DNA of 34,864 nucleotides from Pleurobrachia bachei (taxonomy: Eukaryota > Ctenophora > Tentaculata > Cydippida > Pleurobrachiidae): positions 1 through 34,864 of the forward strand of contig AVPN01000397.1 of the NCBI GenBank assembly GCA_000695325.1, read 5' to 3'. Below, one piece after another: positions 1 through 10,544 of this stretch. Below the pieces are notes generated by a model. It had not been told where the DNA came from. It saw nothing but the letters and a program-made list of their open reading frames with translations, and did not search any database. Made by a program: the position numbers and the translations under genes. Within the stretch, counting starts at the first letter, position 1. Each line of letters starts with the position of its first letter.

Positions 1-702
1 CAGAACAGGGGAGCCAAGAATGGAGTCAGTTAGACCCTAAGACTGAGTTGGTCAAAGGGGGAACCTGGAAACAATCTATTATCTATAGGAAGGCGGTATC
101 ACTATTAGATAATGCATTATCTAAAGATTATTTTACCTTTTCTGTCCTCCCATTTTGAGGATGAAATAAACACAAAATCGTGAGAACAGTGTTTGAAGAA
201 CTTGCTCTTATCAACAGGCGTGGCCGTCCGATTGAAAATCTCTGCGAGTTTAGGAAGGAAATAGTGACGATAGGCGAAACAGTGAGGGAGGACTCTCAAA
301 ATATTTGTTGATATTCATATTGTGGAGCATTATTGAGCCGATTTAGTAAATCGGGTTTACTAAACTGTTAGCCCAAAAGCTGTACATTCTAAAATCAAGT
401 TGAGACCCAGACCTTTAGAAAGACGGCTTTTTGAAACTTGGAAGGGACCCAGATCTCATCAAGATGATCGTTAATCATGTTTACCCAACCTTGGGGCACA
501 CTCGTCGTCTCAAACATGCACCGACCTGAAAAACAGCGGTTGTTTCGACAAAAAAGGTGTGATTTAGTCCGCTATAACAATGTTTGGCTGGCTAGACTGT
601 GTTTCAAATGTAAAGGGAGGGTTAGAACAGGACAAAACAATGTTAGAGGTGGTAACGCGTAGCGAATGGGGGTTCCAGTAGATTAGTTAACAAGTTATTT
701 AC
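1..702. other. Intergenic, no gene recognised
   Basis: Several short open frames (about 60 codons each) occur on both strands, but none shows a domain, a signal peptide or convincing splice sites. The stretch has ordinary mixed composition and no obvious repeat. It could contain pieces of untranslated exon that cannot be seen without transcripts. Confidence 0.5.
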
Positions 703-941
703 TTAGTTTTTGTAACACCTACCTATTTTATACTGATACTTTTTAAAACTTGAATAATCCTTTAGATATTTCTCATAAAATGTAGGTTGAAATTGTAACA
801 TTAGAATCTGGTTATCATAGCGCCGAATCTCCCGCCCCTGCTTGTAGATTTTCTTTAAAACTTCTTGATCCTCTGCTTTCATTTCGTGAAATGCGCTGTC
901 TTCCGCTTTGAACGGATTCACTAACTTTTCATTCACCCAGC
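703..941 (-). CDS. Possible terminal coding exon, unrecognised gene
   Basis: On the minus strand a long CT-rich tract (about 945-1000) runs into CCGCCAG, a good polypyrimidine tract and AG acceptor at 942-943. An open frame of about 78 codons follows and ends in TAA at 703-705. The predicted peptide is rich in Lys, Glu, Tyr and Gln, lacks Cys-rich or membrane segments, and looks like a charged helical tail. I recognise no family. The usual ATG is absent at the frame start, which fits an internal or last exon better than a whole gene. No upstream exon was identified, so this may be a chance frame beside a microsatellite. Confidence 0.25.
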
Positions 942-945
942 CTGG

Positions 946-1445
946 CGGGTAGAGGGGGTGATAGAGAGAAGGGGGCTGAGAGAGAGAGAGAGAGAGCTGA
1001 GAGGTCTGGGCTTGGCGCCATAGTGATTATAATGGAATACGTGCTGTGGGGTGTTGCTAAGTAACACCGTTCCATCCCTTTGTTGGCATGGTAACAACGG
1101 ATTACCCAGGGGGGAAGAGGGTAGGGGGATCACTTTATTCATCTCAGCTTCTAAACACTCACTTTCTCTTTCCCTCTCTTTTCCTAACATACCAAGTTAC
1201 AAATTCACATACCAACGTAAACATGGCTGGCGAGTGGCACTAGGAAGTCTATAGCCTCATGAGCAAACCCCGCTCCTATCAGTCCCTGTTGTTGAATTGT
1301 AGCACTCCATACCACGGTCAGCTCATTAGGTACTGTAACCCAGGAGACAGCGACGTAGGGAAATACAATGAAGAACCAGAAACATAGGATGTACCTGTAG
1401 AGAGGGGGCCTGTCAGCCGGTCAGAACAATGTTATGTTATTGCGT
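946..1445. other. Non-coding stretch with GA/CT microsatellite
   Basis: A GA run lies near 979-997 and a CT-rich stretch near 1157-1183. The remainder is mixed sequence with no supported gene on either strand. The open frames crossing it are largely translations of the dinucleotide runs. Confidence 0.5.
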
Positions 1446-1544
1446 GTGACCGATACAAGTTAACAACCAATCAGAACTCGTTATTTAGGTCACGTGACTG
1501 TTTATCAGCCAATGAAGGACCTGTATTTCCTGATTCGGTCGGTT
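1446..1544. repeat. MITE-like dispersed repeat, copy 1
   Basis: About 100 bp closely matching 22965-23065, sharing the core around AGAACTCGTTATTTAGGTCA, then CACGTG and the end TCGGTCGGTT. The right end equals the terminal inverted repeat of the other copy. The left end here is degenerate. It has no coding capacity, so it is best described as a small non-autonomous DNA-transposon-like element. Confidence 0.6.
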
Positions 1545-2200
1545 TCTGCTTATTGTATTGAGTGTGGTATGTAGTAATTTACACACGATGTATGAATGTT
1601 ATTGAACTGTTTGTCCCGTGCTTATCTCGTGTAACAGTGTAAGCACAGCTGCTCTTAACTAGCAGGATTGTTAGTGAGAGATGTGTACATGAAAACGCCC
1701 CAACTATAAGTAGTATAGTGTTTCTTGTATCATGAGGTGAACCCTTGTCAGCGCATCACAGTTCATACAGGATTGAAGGTAGGCGCGCCCACCATCCTGT
1801 ATATCAACCCTCCGCGCTCGCTCAACAGTACAGAATTAAGTGTGACATAGCACTTGCCACGACGCTCTCAAAGTGAAAGCGAAAGAAGGGAGTGATGAAT
1901 AGACATGCAGAGCCTAGAGACAGAAACGTACAATAGAGAATGTGAAAACCGCATAGCATTAATAACTTAAGTTTCGTACACTTCATTACAAGAGGACCAG
2001 TTATCACGTCAGAAGGTTCATCTTTTTGAAGAAAATAATATCGCTAAATATAACCTTAAACCTTTGTTGTCTCAAGATTCAAAACACAATTCTCGTCTAG
2101 TGTGTACTTACCAGGCGCCTACAAGGACGCATTTCCAGCGCGTGTGTGTCTCCGTTTCGTGCACTTTGTTCTTCGGGGATTCCCACGTGCTCGGTAGGTG
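1545..2200. other. Intergenic, nothing recognised
   Basis: No supported gene, RNA or repeat. The one open frame of about 60 codons on the minus strand is hydrophobic but has no splice or promoter context. Confidence 0.45.
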
Positions 2201-2388
2201 AACACGTCGAGACAACAAATATCCCATCTACATTATCTACAGGGTTTCATGGACGATAGGACCTAATGATAGTGGTAGAGAGGGGTTAAGTGATAACACG
2301 ACGAGACAACAAATATCCCATCTACATTATCATGTCATGTGGACGGTATGGGGACCTAATAATAAGTGGAGATGGGTAAATATTTCAT
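2201..2388. repeat. Two-unit tandem duplication, 94-bp period
   Basis: The segment starting AACACG at 2201 recurs at 2295. Both units contain GAGACAACAAATATCCCATC followed by TACATTATC, then a diverged part with ACCTAAT. The second half is less alike, so this is an older local duplication. Similar short phrases (GATA, CATRAACGATA) continue to about 2500. Confidence 0.7.
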
Positions 2389-2736
2389 AGAAAGCCCAAG
2401 TTTCATGAACGATATATACCTAATTGTAGGCAAAAGGGGAGATGTGCCGGCGATGTTATTTACATAAGGCCCAGTGCCATAAACGATAAATATAATCAGG
2501 AGAGGGAGACATATTGGGAGAGGGAATAGGGTTACATACTGGGGATTGGGGTAGGGGAGAAGGGTTACCGTTGGTCCTGTGGGTAAATAAAACAACTCAG
2601 ATAAATGGAAAGTAGTGTAAAATAGTAAATATAATAGTTACAAATATACACTGCACAAAAGGACAAAATTCACACAACACCTGCACACGGGGACAAGTCG
2701 TGTAAAAACACAAATAAAACACACCAATATTTATAC
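2389..2736. other. 3' flank of TADA2B
   Basis: AT-rich sequence with repeated CAAATA and CACA phrases directly downstream (minus-strand sense) of the TADA2B stop codon. It probably includes the 3' UTR. AATAAA-like motifs can be read on the minus strand, but no single cleavage site can be chosen. Confidence 0.4.
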
Positions 2737-3981
2737 TCATGTTGCAAGCGCTATGTATCCCGCTGATTTGAGGTATTCTGTTATTCGCATCTTTTCCAAA
2801 GTGCTCAATTCACTTTTGCTGCCTCCCCCACTGATACCCAAATCACGTGACAGGTTATTTCTTATAAGGCACATCTTCGCCCCTAGGTACTTTTGAGGAG
2901 CCATTTGAAGTGTGACACAGAGCTCCTTCTCAGTCTCGGTGAGATTTCTAAATCCTGTATAGTCTCTGATATCCTTCTCTGTTTTTGGAGCCACGTTAGA
3001 TTCGTGCGTTCTGAGAGAGTTGAAAGATAGGCGCTTGGGCGGGGTGTTCCCTATTTTCTCATCTATCTTCCTCTTTTCCCTCTTTCTCTGTTGAATCTCA
3101 TACTCGTGTTTGTCGTCCAGTTTAGTGATCCCATTATCTCGGAGCATCTGCAACTCAACTATCTCCTCCCTCAAGTTGTTACATTTTGTCATCATGTTGG
3201 CCAGTTTATCAAACTGTAAGAAGGTTGTGAACCTCCCGACAGGCTGTAAAATAGCCCTCATCTCTTTCTGATCAGACTTCTTGCCCCTCAAAACGGCTGT
3301 CTCTTGCTTCGGACAAACAAGGCCGTACTCCCTCGCCAGCTTCTTTCGTCTCTCTCGATCTCTGAGGCGCTTGTTGTATATTTGGACCTGGGCAAATTTG
3401 AGACTCGCCTCTATCGGTTCATCATTGTGAGTAGCAACCAGTTTACTAATCAGTTCCTCTGCTGTGTTATCATATTCCCTCTCAAAATCATCCCTCTTCG
3501 GGAGGTACCCTAACTTCTCACACTCAACTTTACTGATCTCAACTCGCGGCGGAAGGGGAGTTAGGCCGGGTGATAAGACGACTGGTTTTAGTGCCGGATC
3601 TCGTAGGAACTCTCTTGCTGCGTCCGCGATCGGTCCACTCAGATAAAACTCTTCAAAATGGCTGTGTATCTCACGGGGTGTTTTGTTTTCCAAATATTTA
3701 TTACACGCCTCCCAATCTCCAAACCCAAACTCTTCAAGAGATTCAAGAAGCTGAATCTCGTCTGCGGCACACCAATCGAGGGTAAGAAGAGGGAAACTAC
3801 CGGGGTCATAGAATGAGTAACTGTGAGTTCGTTTGTGTTTCCCAAGTTCCACACCACAACTAAAACATTCCAGACATAGAAGTAAGTCTCCGGGGCACTC
3901 ACAACATTTAACTTTGATTTGCCGAGGATTGATCTCTGCACAATTCACACATTTGTCATCCCGTTCATCGAACTCTGTCAT
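2737..3981 (-). CDS. TADA2B: Transcriptional adaptor ADA2-beta (TADA2B)
   Basis: A 414-residue intronless frame from ATG at 3981, against about 420 residues in the human protein. Domains in order are a ZZ zinc finger at about 6-55 (CVNC at 11-14, Cys26/Cys29, Cys36/Cys39, His49/His53), a SANT/Myb-like domain at about 68-115 (EEFGFGDWEACNKYL), a conserved middle block (LGYLPKRDDFEREYD, then RERRKKLAREYGLV), and a C-terminal SWIRM domain at about 330-414. The LTPLPP-x(8-12)-LGY-x-P-x-RDD pattern and the DNGITKLDD-like segment favour the beta over the alpha paralogue. In other animals TADA2B bridges GCN5/PCAF to SAGA and stimulates nucleosomal histone acetylation in the nucleus. The absence of introns suggests either lineage-specific intron loss or an old retrocopy. 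The full open frame argues that it works. Confidence 0.95.
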   Translation of the reverse strand: MTEFDERDDKCVNCAEINPRQIKVKCCECPGDLLLCLECFSCGVELGKHKRTHSYSFYDPGSFPLLTLDWCAADEIQLLESLEEFGFGDWEACNKYLENKTPREIHSHFEEFYLSGPIADAAREFLRDPALKPVVLSPGLTPLPPRVEISKVECEKLGYLPKRDDFEREYDNTAEELISKLVATHNDEPIEASLKFAQVQIYNKRLRDRERRKKLAREYGLVCPKQETAVLRGKKSDQKEMRAILQPVGRFTTFLQFDKLANMMTKCNNLREEIVELQMLRDNGITKLDDKHEYEIQQRKREKRKIDEKIGNTPPKRLSFNSLRTHESNVAPKTEKDIRDYTGFRNLTETEKELCVTLQMAPQKYLGAKMCLIRNNLSRDLGISGGGSKSELSTLEKMRITEYLKSAGYIALAT

Positions 3982-4458
3982 TCTGAAATGTTAATTATTT
4001 TAAACAGTATTCCAGCTTGCACCGCACTACGAGCAAAATTAGCATCAGTGTCCTGGAGCCGGGAAAGTCTGATAATCAAATAAGAGGCTAGTAATACACA
4101 GTTAACCGATCACCCAACTTTCTGCAAATTTTGTTAGCTGCTATGATTGACTTGAGTAAGAGACTGTAAAAAGAGACAATTCGACAAGCAGCAGTCGTTG
4201 AGGACCTAAACGATAGGAATTTCAGCACAGTAAAATTTAATTGACTTGAACTTGGCGGCCAAGTCTTGGCCCTTGCGTGTAGATCGCACTTGCTAGTTGC
4301 TTGCCGGGGAACTATGATCTGTGATTTATTATGACCACTGCAAAGTTTAGGTCCCGATATCACACATGAAAATAATACATGATGCCAATTGTCAGTGTTT
4401 TTCTTAATATGGGTATTGGCCATTGGGCGGTACGTGATCATGCTGGCAGCTGTGGGGA
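3982..4458. other. TADA2B 5' flank, no other gene
   Basis: Upstream region of the minus-strand TADA2B gene. No TATA box is obvious near the start codon. A 117-codon minus-strand frame (4088-4441) resembles nothing known to me and has no promoter or splice context. Confidence 0.4.
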
Positions 4459-4559
4459 GATTACAAGATTACAAGATTACAAGATTACAAGATTAAAATT
4501 ATATTTAATTACAAGATTACAAGATTACAAGATTACAAGATTACAAGATTACAAGATTA
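4459..4559. repeat. 8-bp satellite (GATTACAA)n in two blocks
   Basis: Perfect tandem copies of GATTACAA (about 4 in 4459-4494 and about 6 in 4510-4559). Each block ends in the same GATTAAAATTATATTT sequence, so the block plus tail was itself duplicated. This is a simple tandem array. The units are too short and have no spacers, so it is not a CRISPR. Confidence 0.9.
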
Positions 4560-4816
4560 AAATTATATTTATAATGTCAATAAATTAAATAAATGTAATT
4601 ATTGACACCCCGCTAATACACTAAACATATTGGTTCACAAATATTAAAATATATATGTCCAACATGCGGACATTTCCGCCCGTAGCTACCTCTAGCTGGG
4701 TTAACTCGTCTGATTTAAACACTCTTCAATATCACATTGTATGTACAAAAAATCAATACACTGTCATGATAACAGATGGTGAGTAGCGTGTAGAAGGAGT
4801 ATAGGAGGTGTATAGA
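4560..4816. other. AT-rich intergenic spacer
   Basis: No gene or RNA recognised between the octamer satellite and the minisatellite. Confidence 0.4.
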
Positions 4817-5038
4817 ACCCAGGGATCGATGTGGAGTAAAAGTAGGAGTAAAGGACCCAGGGATCGATGTGGAGGAGGTAGGAGTAAAGGAGCCAGGGAT
4901 CGATGAGGAGGAGGTAGGAGTAAAGGACCCAGGGATCGGTGTGGAGGAGGTAGGAGTAGAGGACCCAGGGATCGATGTGGAGTGAAGTAGGAGTAAAAGG
5001 ACCCAGGGATCGATGTGGAGTGAAGTAGGAGTAAAAGG
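4817..5038. repeat. Minisatellite, six units of 36-38 bp
   Basis: Units begin ACCCAGGGATCGATGTGG (or a close variant) at 4817, 4855, 4891, 4927, 4963 and 5001, each followed by purine-rich GGAGGAGGTAGGAGTAAAGG. Units differ at a few bases and alternate between 36 and 38 bp. The purine strand bias (almost all G and A on the plus strand) would favour triplex or R-loop formation. Confidence 0.9.
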
Positions 5039-5476
5039 CTAGGACGGACCCGACGGAGCGATGGGCTCAGCAGTCAGCTTGATCTACGCTGCAGTCTCAG
5101 ACCACCACATCCAGAAGATACCACTACAAGGACCAAGAAACCTCCTGTCCAAAAGATACCGGTCTTGAAGGACTGAGGAAAAAGAAACTGAAAAGGAAGA
5201 TTTGAGATTTTGTTTGGCGTATGCTACAGACCCCTCGTTGCGGGGTGCCGCGGCAGCGCAAACGAGGGGATTGCAGCGCCTTCCAAAGATTTTGTTAAAG
5301 AAAGTTTTTGAGTGATATGAAATTTTTCAAAACCGAGCTCATGAAATTTTTCAAATAAAAGCCGCGTTCGCGTTTTTAACCAGGCTGCTGCTACCTGATG
5401 GTAACGTAGCGAGCGGTAAACTGCTTTTCTACGATGCGGATTTAACCGCGCAATTGAATATTGATCGACACGAGTC
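5039..5476 (+). other. Probable LINE body remnant or flank
   Basis: No open frame, but the stretch leads into LINE-derived coding at 5477. It contains an imperfect GC-rich hairpin at about 5231-5269 (CCCCTCGTTGCGG against CGCAAACGAGGGG) and two near copies of ATGAAATTTTTCAAA around 5318 and 5341. It may be decayed element sequence, and I cannot assign it further. Confidence 0.3.
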
Positions 5477-5902
5477 GTGACGCAGCTGAAACAACTTTTC
5501 CTCTCTTATTCTTTTCTTCTTTTCGTCGGTACGAACAGTACCCTAACCCTCGATCGTGCTCTCCTCAAACAACATGAGGAAGAAAAGAAACGAGTTTACA
5601 ACCAGAGAGTCTTAGAGGTGGTAAAGAGCACTTTCGCTCCCATTGTTTGTAGCACCACTGGTATATTTGGGAACGAGGCTGAAAAGTTCTACAGGCAGGT
5701 GGCTGTCCTTTTGAGTGATCATTCAGGGCAAGCGTACCAGCACACGATCAGATACATCCGCCAGCGCCTCTCATTCTGTATCCTGAAAACCACGGTCGCC
5801 AGCTTGAGGGGTTTTAAGGGTACAAAAGTAAAACGTTTTATTTCAGACAGAAATGACATTAATCTATTATATATGATAAACAATCTGACGCATGAATTTT
5901 AA
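5477..5902 (+). mobile_element. LINE protein C-terminal fragment
   Basis: From about codon 26 the frame matches the C-terminal end of a LINE-encoded protein family also present at 12884-13996. Shared segments are EEEKKRVYNQRVLEV, the FAPIVCSTTG block, EAEKFYRQVAVLLS and IRYIRQRLSFCILKT followed by SLRG. In the longer copy these follow a CCHC zinc knuckle and a restriction-like endonuclease-like segment. Only the last third is present, so this is a 5'-truncated insertion, which is usual for LINEs. The codons before and after the match read as non-family sequence. The family is known to me from cnidarian and sponge genomes; the exact clade name is uncertain. Confidence 0.65.
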
Positions 5903-5955
5903 TCAATTTTATTTAATCTAATGGACAGTAATTAAAACTAATTTTTATCGATTTA

Positions 5956-6201
5956 TTGTGTAGAGTTACCTATTTTAAACTCTTTTCCAAAAAAAAACAT
6001 CGGGAGGATTTGCTGTATAGGTTGGAAAGGTACTGGAGGAAGATTAGCGAGAAACACAAAGAGTGTTATGCTGAGACAATGTCCTTCATCCGAGAAAAGA
6101 CACGTTTCAGTCTGTTAAGATCAACACTTGTGGCGCTTCGGGGCACCAAGAGAAGGGTTGTTCCAGTTAGTGTCGAAAATGTAGATTTTCGAGATAAGTG
6201 A
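5956..6201 (+). mobile_element. Second LINE C-terminal tail fragment
   Basis: The frame carries a shorter and more diverged version of the same C-terminal motif: RLERYWRKISEKHKE, then FIREKTRFSLLRSTLVALRG. It lies 54 bp downstream of the first fragment in the same orientation. It is not a simple continuation of that fragment, because the RxRxSFxLLxxxxxxLRG motif occurs in both. It is therefore a separate, older copy or an internal duplication. Confidence 0.5.
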
Positions 6202-6316
6202 GCACTGAGCAGAGAGAGGGAGAATGAGAGTATTATGGTGTGTAGTAATTTATGTGGGTAATTTATTAAGTTTTCGATTTTTTTTCTCAAATTTAATTAA
6301 ATTCAATTCGGCCAAA

Positions 6317-6354
6317 TTTTCGTGATCCAGGACCAAAAAAATCGGATCACGAAA
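6317..6354. repeat. Short perfect hairpin
   Basis: TTTTCGTGATCC and GGATCACGAAA form an inverted repeat around a 15-base A-rich loop. It lies just before the Ty3 composite and may be a LINE 3' UTR structure. Confidence 0.6.
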
Positions 6355-6408
6355 TTTTTTTGAAAGCAAGCAAGCAAAAGCAAAATTTTTATCAATATGC
6401 ACGAAGTT

Positions 6409-6413
6409 GAACT
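6409..6413. repeat. Target-site duplication GAACT, left copy
   Basis: The five bases GAACT lie immediately outside the left LTR and recur at 20241-20245 immediately outside the right LTR. A 5-bp duplication is typical of Ty3/gypsy integration. Confidence 0.85.
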
Positions 6414-6604
6414 TGTTTTATCTGCACTGGAACGACTCAGAGTTTTGGTTTTGTAAAAGATAGTTTTGGTAAAATCTGGGGAATCTTAAACATCAGGGTT
6501 CCCACGCATTCCAATAGAGCCAGGGTCTGGGTAATGGAATGCGCGTTACATGAACCACTAGATATCTCCGCGCTCAGCCTCTGCTAGTTAAACTAGATAC
6601 AACA
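6414..6604 (-). repeat. 3' LTR of the outer Ty3 element
   Basis: About 191 bp, from TGTTTTATCTGCACTGG to CTAGATACAACA on the plus strand. It shares the ATCTGCACTGGAACG edge only with the LTR at 20011-20240, so these two form the outer pair. Confidence 0.85.
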
Positions 6605-6630
6605 CCCCTCCGTCGTAATATGTGACCGTT

Positions 6631-7582
6631 CTACCCGGGCACAAACCTATCAGGCTCCCGCCTCTCTCTAGTTGATGCTCTCGGGAGAGGGCGAGCTGAC
6701 ACAACAGACTCCTGGCTTCTCTCACTCACACTCACCGGACCGGGTTGGGACAGGGGCTGGGTGTCGGAGAAGGTCAGGGTAGGAAAATGGGGGGTTACTG
6801 GGTTGATTGGGGTTAAATTCAGTTTTACAGGCTTACTAACCTTGGACCTGTCGATCACGTGGTCGACGTGTCTGATCCTACCAGTTTTGAGTTGTATTAC
6901 AGACTGACTCACGATTGATTCAACAATGTCTGGAATCCATTTCCCATTGTTGATGTCGCGGTAGTAAACTTCTTGTCCGATCTCGAACTCCCGTTGAGGT
7001 GCTCTAGTGTTGTGTAGCTTGGGTTCTGAGACAGGAGTATACAACGGGTTTACTGCAGCTAATGGAGTCCTGAGTTTCCTCCCCACAAATCTCTACTGGG
7101 GTGGATCCATCCCCGTGTATGGGTGTGTTGTTGTGCTGTAAAATCCACTCGTCTAAACTGACTCCTTTCTTGAATGCACTTTTCACCTTGTCCACGTAAC
7201 ATTCTGCTAGACCATTACTCCTCTGATTGTAAGGTGGGCTCTTGGGGTGATGCACCCCCCTTTCCTTGAGCCATATCTCTGTTTCCCCGCTGATTAGTTG
7301 AGGACCATTGTCCGTTACCAGGATATCTGGTAGTCCCCAGTTCTGAAACTGCCGGGTGAGGACTCTGATGATTGAAGAAGAGGTGGTGGAGCTGACTGGT
7401 ATAACATCTATCCAGTTGCTGTATGAGTCAACAATGAGAAAGTAGTCTTTTCCCTCCCACTGGAAGAGGTCGGCATGTGCTCTTTCCCAGGCGGCCCTAG
7501 AAGCGGGCCATGGTTGTACCGTGTATGCTGGCCGCTTCGATGCTTCAACACAGTTCTGGCAGCTCTTGCAACGCTGCTCCAA
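6631..7582 (-). mobile_element. Ty3 integrase region
   Basis: Two overlapping minus-strand frames cover the integrase. The core shows a catalytic-type Asp in HADLFQWEGKDYF, a second in VTDNGPQLIS and the Glu in NGLAECYVDKVKS (D,D-35-E pattern). The C-terminal part (REFEIGQEVYYRD) is the usual small barrel after the core. A fossil part of the composite, matched by 16228-17214. Confidence 0.85.
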
Positions 7583-7590
7583 TACATTGT

Positions 7591-10518
7591 CTATTCCTGG
7601 CCACCAAACATGGAATACTCGATACCGGGGTGTGCTGAATGAATCTGTTCAATAACACGATCTTGCAATGTCTCTGGCACACAAACACGATGTCCCCACA
7701 TTACACAACCGAGATTAACAGTTAATTGTCCTTGAGATAAACGAGAAAGGTAGGGTGACAACTTCTTGTCCTTGTTGTGTTCTGGAGCTGGAGATCCTTG
7801 CCTGATGAGTGCTAGTATCTGGGATAGGATAGGGTCCTTCTTGGTCTCCTTTGCGATATCGCATCGCGAGCAAGAGGTGAAGTGTCTTAATGCTAGGAAT
7901 AGACATGTTAGTTCTTCATAACAAACACAGGTTAGTGGGTTATCACAACAATCTTTCAATATGTCTACCTCTTCCCCTGTACTACCCTGTCCCTTTACTA
8001 ACCTGGATAGCACATCAGCGTGCGGTACCTGTTCATAGTTGATAGAGTAGCAGTAGTTCTGGAGAATTATAGCCCACCTGGCTATCCTGCTGACGGTCAT
8101 GACTGGTAGGTTCTTCTCCGGAGAAAAGATGAACTGTAGAGCCCGGTGATCTGTCTTGATCTCAAATTCACGTCCGTATAGATACCGGTGGAATCTCTTC
8201 ACTGCCCATACAATTGCTAGTGCTTCCTTCTCCACCATACTGTACCTCGTTTCAGCTCCTGTCAGTTTCCTGCTGATAAACTCAACAGGGTGCAAACCCT
8301 CTTCTCCTGGGTGACTCATCACTGCACCGAGGGCATAGGAAGACGCATCTGTTGCCAATACCACCTGTTTCCTCTGATCATAGGGAACAAGGTTGGGAGG
8401 TTGGGTCAGTTTATCCTTGATCAGATCAAAGCTCTTCTGATGCTGTGCCTCCCACTTGAAATCTTTCTTCTCAAGGTCCAGTAACGGTTGGATAACCTCC
8501 GAGAAATGTGGTACAAATCGTCTGTAATAGCTTGCCGCCCCTATAAAACTCCGTAGCTGCTGATAGTTTTCAGGTGGTGGCATGGTTGACAGTGCTCTCG
8601 TCCTCTCCTCTATAGGTACGATGCCGTGTGGTGTCAGTTTGTAACCAAGGTACTCAACAGTGTCAACCATCACGTGGCATTTTTCCCTCCGACATTTCAG
8701 TCCACTTTGAGAGAGACGGTTAACAACCTCACGTACTCTCTCCATGTGCTCCTCCACAGTAGGAGCGGTAATGATAATATCATCCACCCGACATCTGGTA
8801 CCAGGTATCTGTCCAATAATGTGATCCATGGTCCTCTGCCAAATTCCTCCGGCTGAACTCACACCGAACGGTAATCTTACAGGAGCAAACAGTCCCCTGT
8901 GTGTGTTAACACATAGCTTGACCTGGTCCTCTTCACATAACACTAGTGAATTATAGGCCTGTTTAACATCGAGCTTTGTGTACAGTCCGGTATGCATACC
9001 TTCCAGACATTCCTCTAGCCCTGGTATGGGGTAAACTGTACAATCCAATGCCGGGTTCACTCCACTCTTGTAATCACCACACAAGCGTACCGTTGAATCT
9101 GATTTCCGCACCGGAACCATCGGTGATGCCCAGGCAGAAGAATTGACGGGTCTCCATGTCCCCTCAGCTACCAACCGGTCAATTTCTGTATCAACCTGCT
9201 GTTTAATACTAAAAGGAATGTCACGAGCCCTGTGGAATTTAGGAACGGCCTGTGCCTTCCAATCGAGAGAGATTACACCCTCTACAGTACCGACTCCCTC
9301 AGTAAAGCAATTATACCCGAAAACCTCTTCCCGGAACTTACTATAGGGGTCGTTGGATGTACAGGACTCGATGCTGCACACCTTGATGGCACTGAACTGG
9401 TTCCACAAGTCAGGGTAAAGTACCTTCATCCAGGATCTACCAAGTAGAGATGGGGTACTCTTGTTATCCGTTACAAACAACGGTAACCTGTAACGGCTTG
9501 GTGTGTTAGCATGAGGACCCCCGCCCTTGCGGGACGGGGCTTGGGGAAGGGATGAGGTATGGGGTTGGGGTATGGGGTTGGGCTGACTCACTGCACATAC
9601 ACTGACCCACACCTTTCTAGCTTGCTCCCTCTCTCCGTTTGCAACTCTAAAACTGATAACTTCATCGCTCTCAATCTCACAAGTGCTCAAATCATTGTTT
9701 ATATCAATATCACACTCATTTAACAATTTGGAAACTTTGCTTGCTTGAATCAGTGTTATCTCACTCCCCGTGTCAACTTGCATCTTCTTTGTCGTGGTTT
9801 GAGTTCCTCTCTTCATCTCGATTTCCACAGTCACTGGATCGGGTGTGTGTACCTCCAGCTCTATCTCCGTTGCTGAGACTGTTGCTTCTGCTCGTTTCTT
9901 TCCTCGGCACTGTTTCTCTATGTGCCCTGTCTTCTTGCAGTATCTACACTCTGTCTTGCAGTTGGATGCTGTGTGTCCTCGCAGTGTACACCTGGAACAT
10001 TTGCTGTCGTTCCTCTGGTTCTGGAACTGTGGTCTGGATCTCGGGATCTGGGTTGCGTTGACTGCCTGGTAGGATGGGTGTTTCACCGCTGCCACTTCAG
10101 CCAGGGTCTGGACTTTGGCCAATGCGTCGGCACTCGAAATCTCCTCTCCAGCCTCAGCAATTGCAGCTTTAGCCTGCTCAGATTTCAGACCCATCATGAA
10201 TCTATCTCGCACCAGGAATTCCATCGTATTCTTAGGGAAGTTGCACATTCTCGCTTGTCTTTGTAATCTCGTCAGGAACGCCGCTGGAAGTTCTGATTGC
10301 TGCACCATTCCATAGAAAGTCATCCTCTCAAGCATAACCAGCTTAGGAGGGTTAATACATGCTCTCAACTGCCTCACTACTTCTTTGTAGTCTGTCTGCA
10401 GTAGGTCGTCTCCAAATATACTTTTGAGACTGCTGTATCCGGTAGGGCCTATAGTTGCCGCGATGGCGTGGACCCACTTGTCTTTTGGAGTAGAATTGAA
10501 CCCCAATGTAAGCTCCAA
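7591..10518 (-). mobile_element. Ty3 gag-protease-RT-RNase H part
   Basis: The longest open part of the composite, 975 codons. In order it has a gag segment, two CCHC knuckles (CSRCTLRGHTASNC, CRYCKKTGHIEKQC), protease DTGSEITLI, RT (KLDVKQAYNSLVL; RVDDIII at the YxDD position; LRSFIGAASYYRRF) and RNase H (LATDASSYALGAVMSH; KTDHRALQFI). Gag and pol share one frame, as in several Mag-type elements. Fossil part of the composite. Confidence 0.9.
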
Positions 10519-10544
10519 GCGCTCGATCCACTCGATCAGTGTGT

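Noticed and set aside
933-1190. Ser/Leu-rich minus-strand frame near the GA run
   Set aside because: Its repetitive residues come from the dinucleotide microsatellite. The same applies to the frames at 23499-23876, 31359-31637 and 34052-34303.
2737-3981. TADA2A instead of TADA2B
   Set aside because: The middle block (LTPLPP, then LGYLPKRDDFEREYD, RERRKKLAREYGLV) follows the beta paralogue, and the length also fits TADA2B.
4459-4559. Regular short repeats that might be a CRISPR array
   Set aside because: The 8-bp units are directly abutting with no spacers, and the host is eukaryotic. It is a simple satellite.
5231-5269. GC-rich hairpin as a tRNA or rRNA-derived gene
   Set aside because: No A/B box or T-loop motif is visible and the stem is imperfect, so it was left as a LINE-associated hairpin.
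9741-10315. Plus-strand open frames opposite gag, repeated at 11768, 14526, 18285 and 19392
   Set aside because: They are antisense shadows of the Ty3 coding parts. They recur only because those parts recur, and they have no domain or signal of their own.
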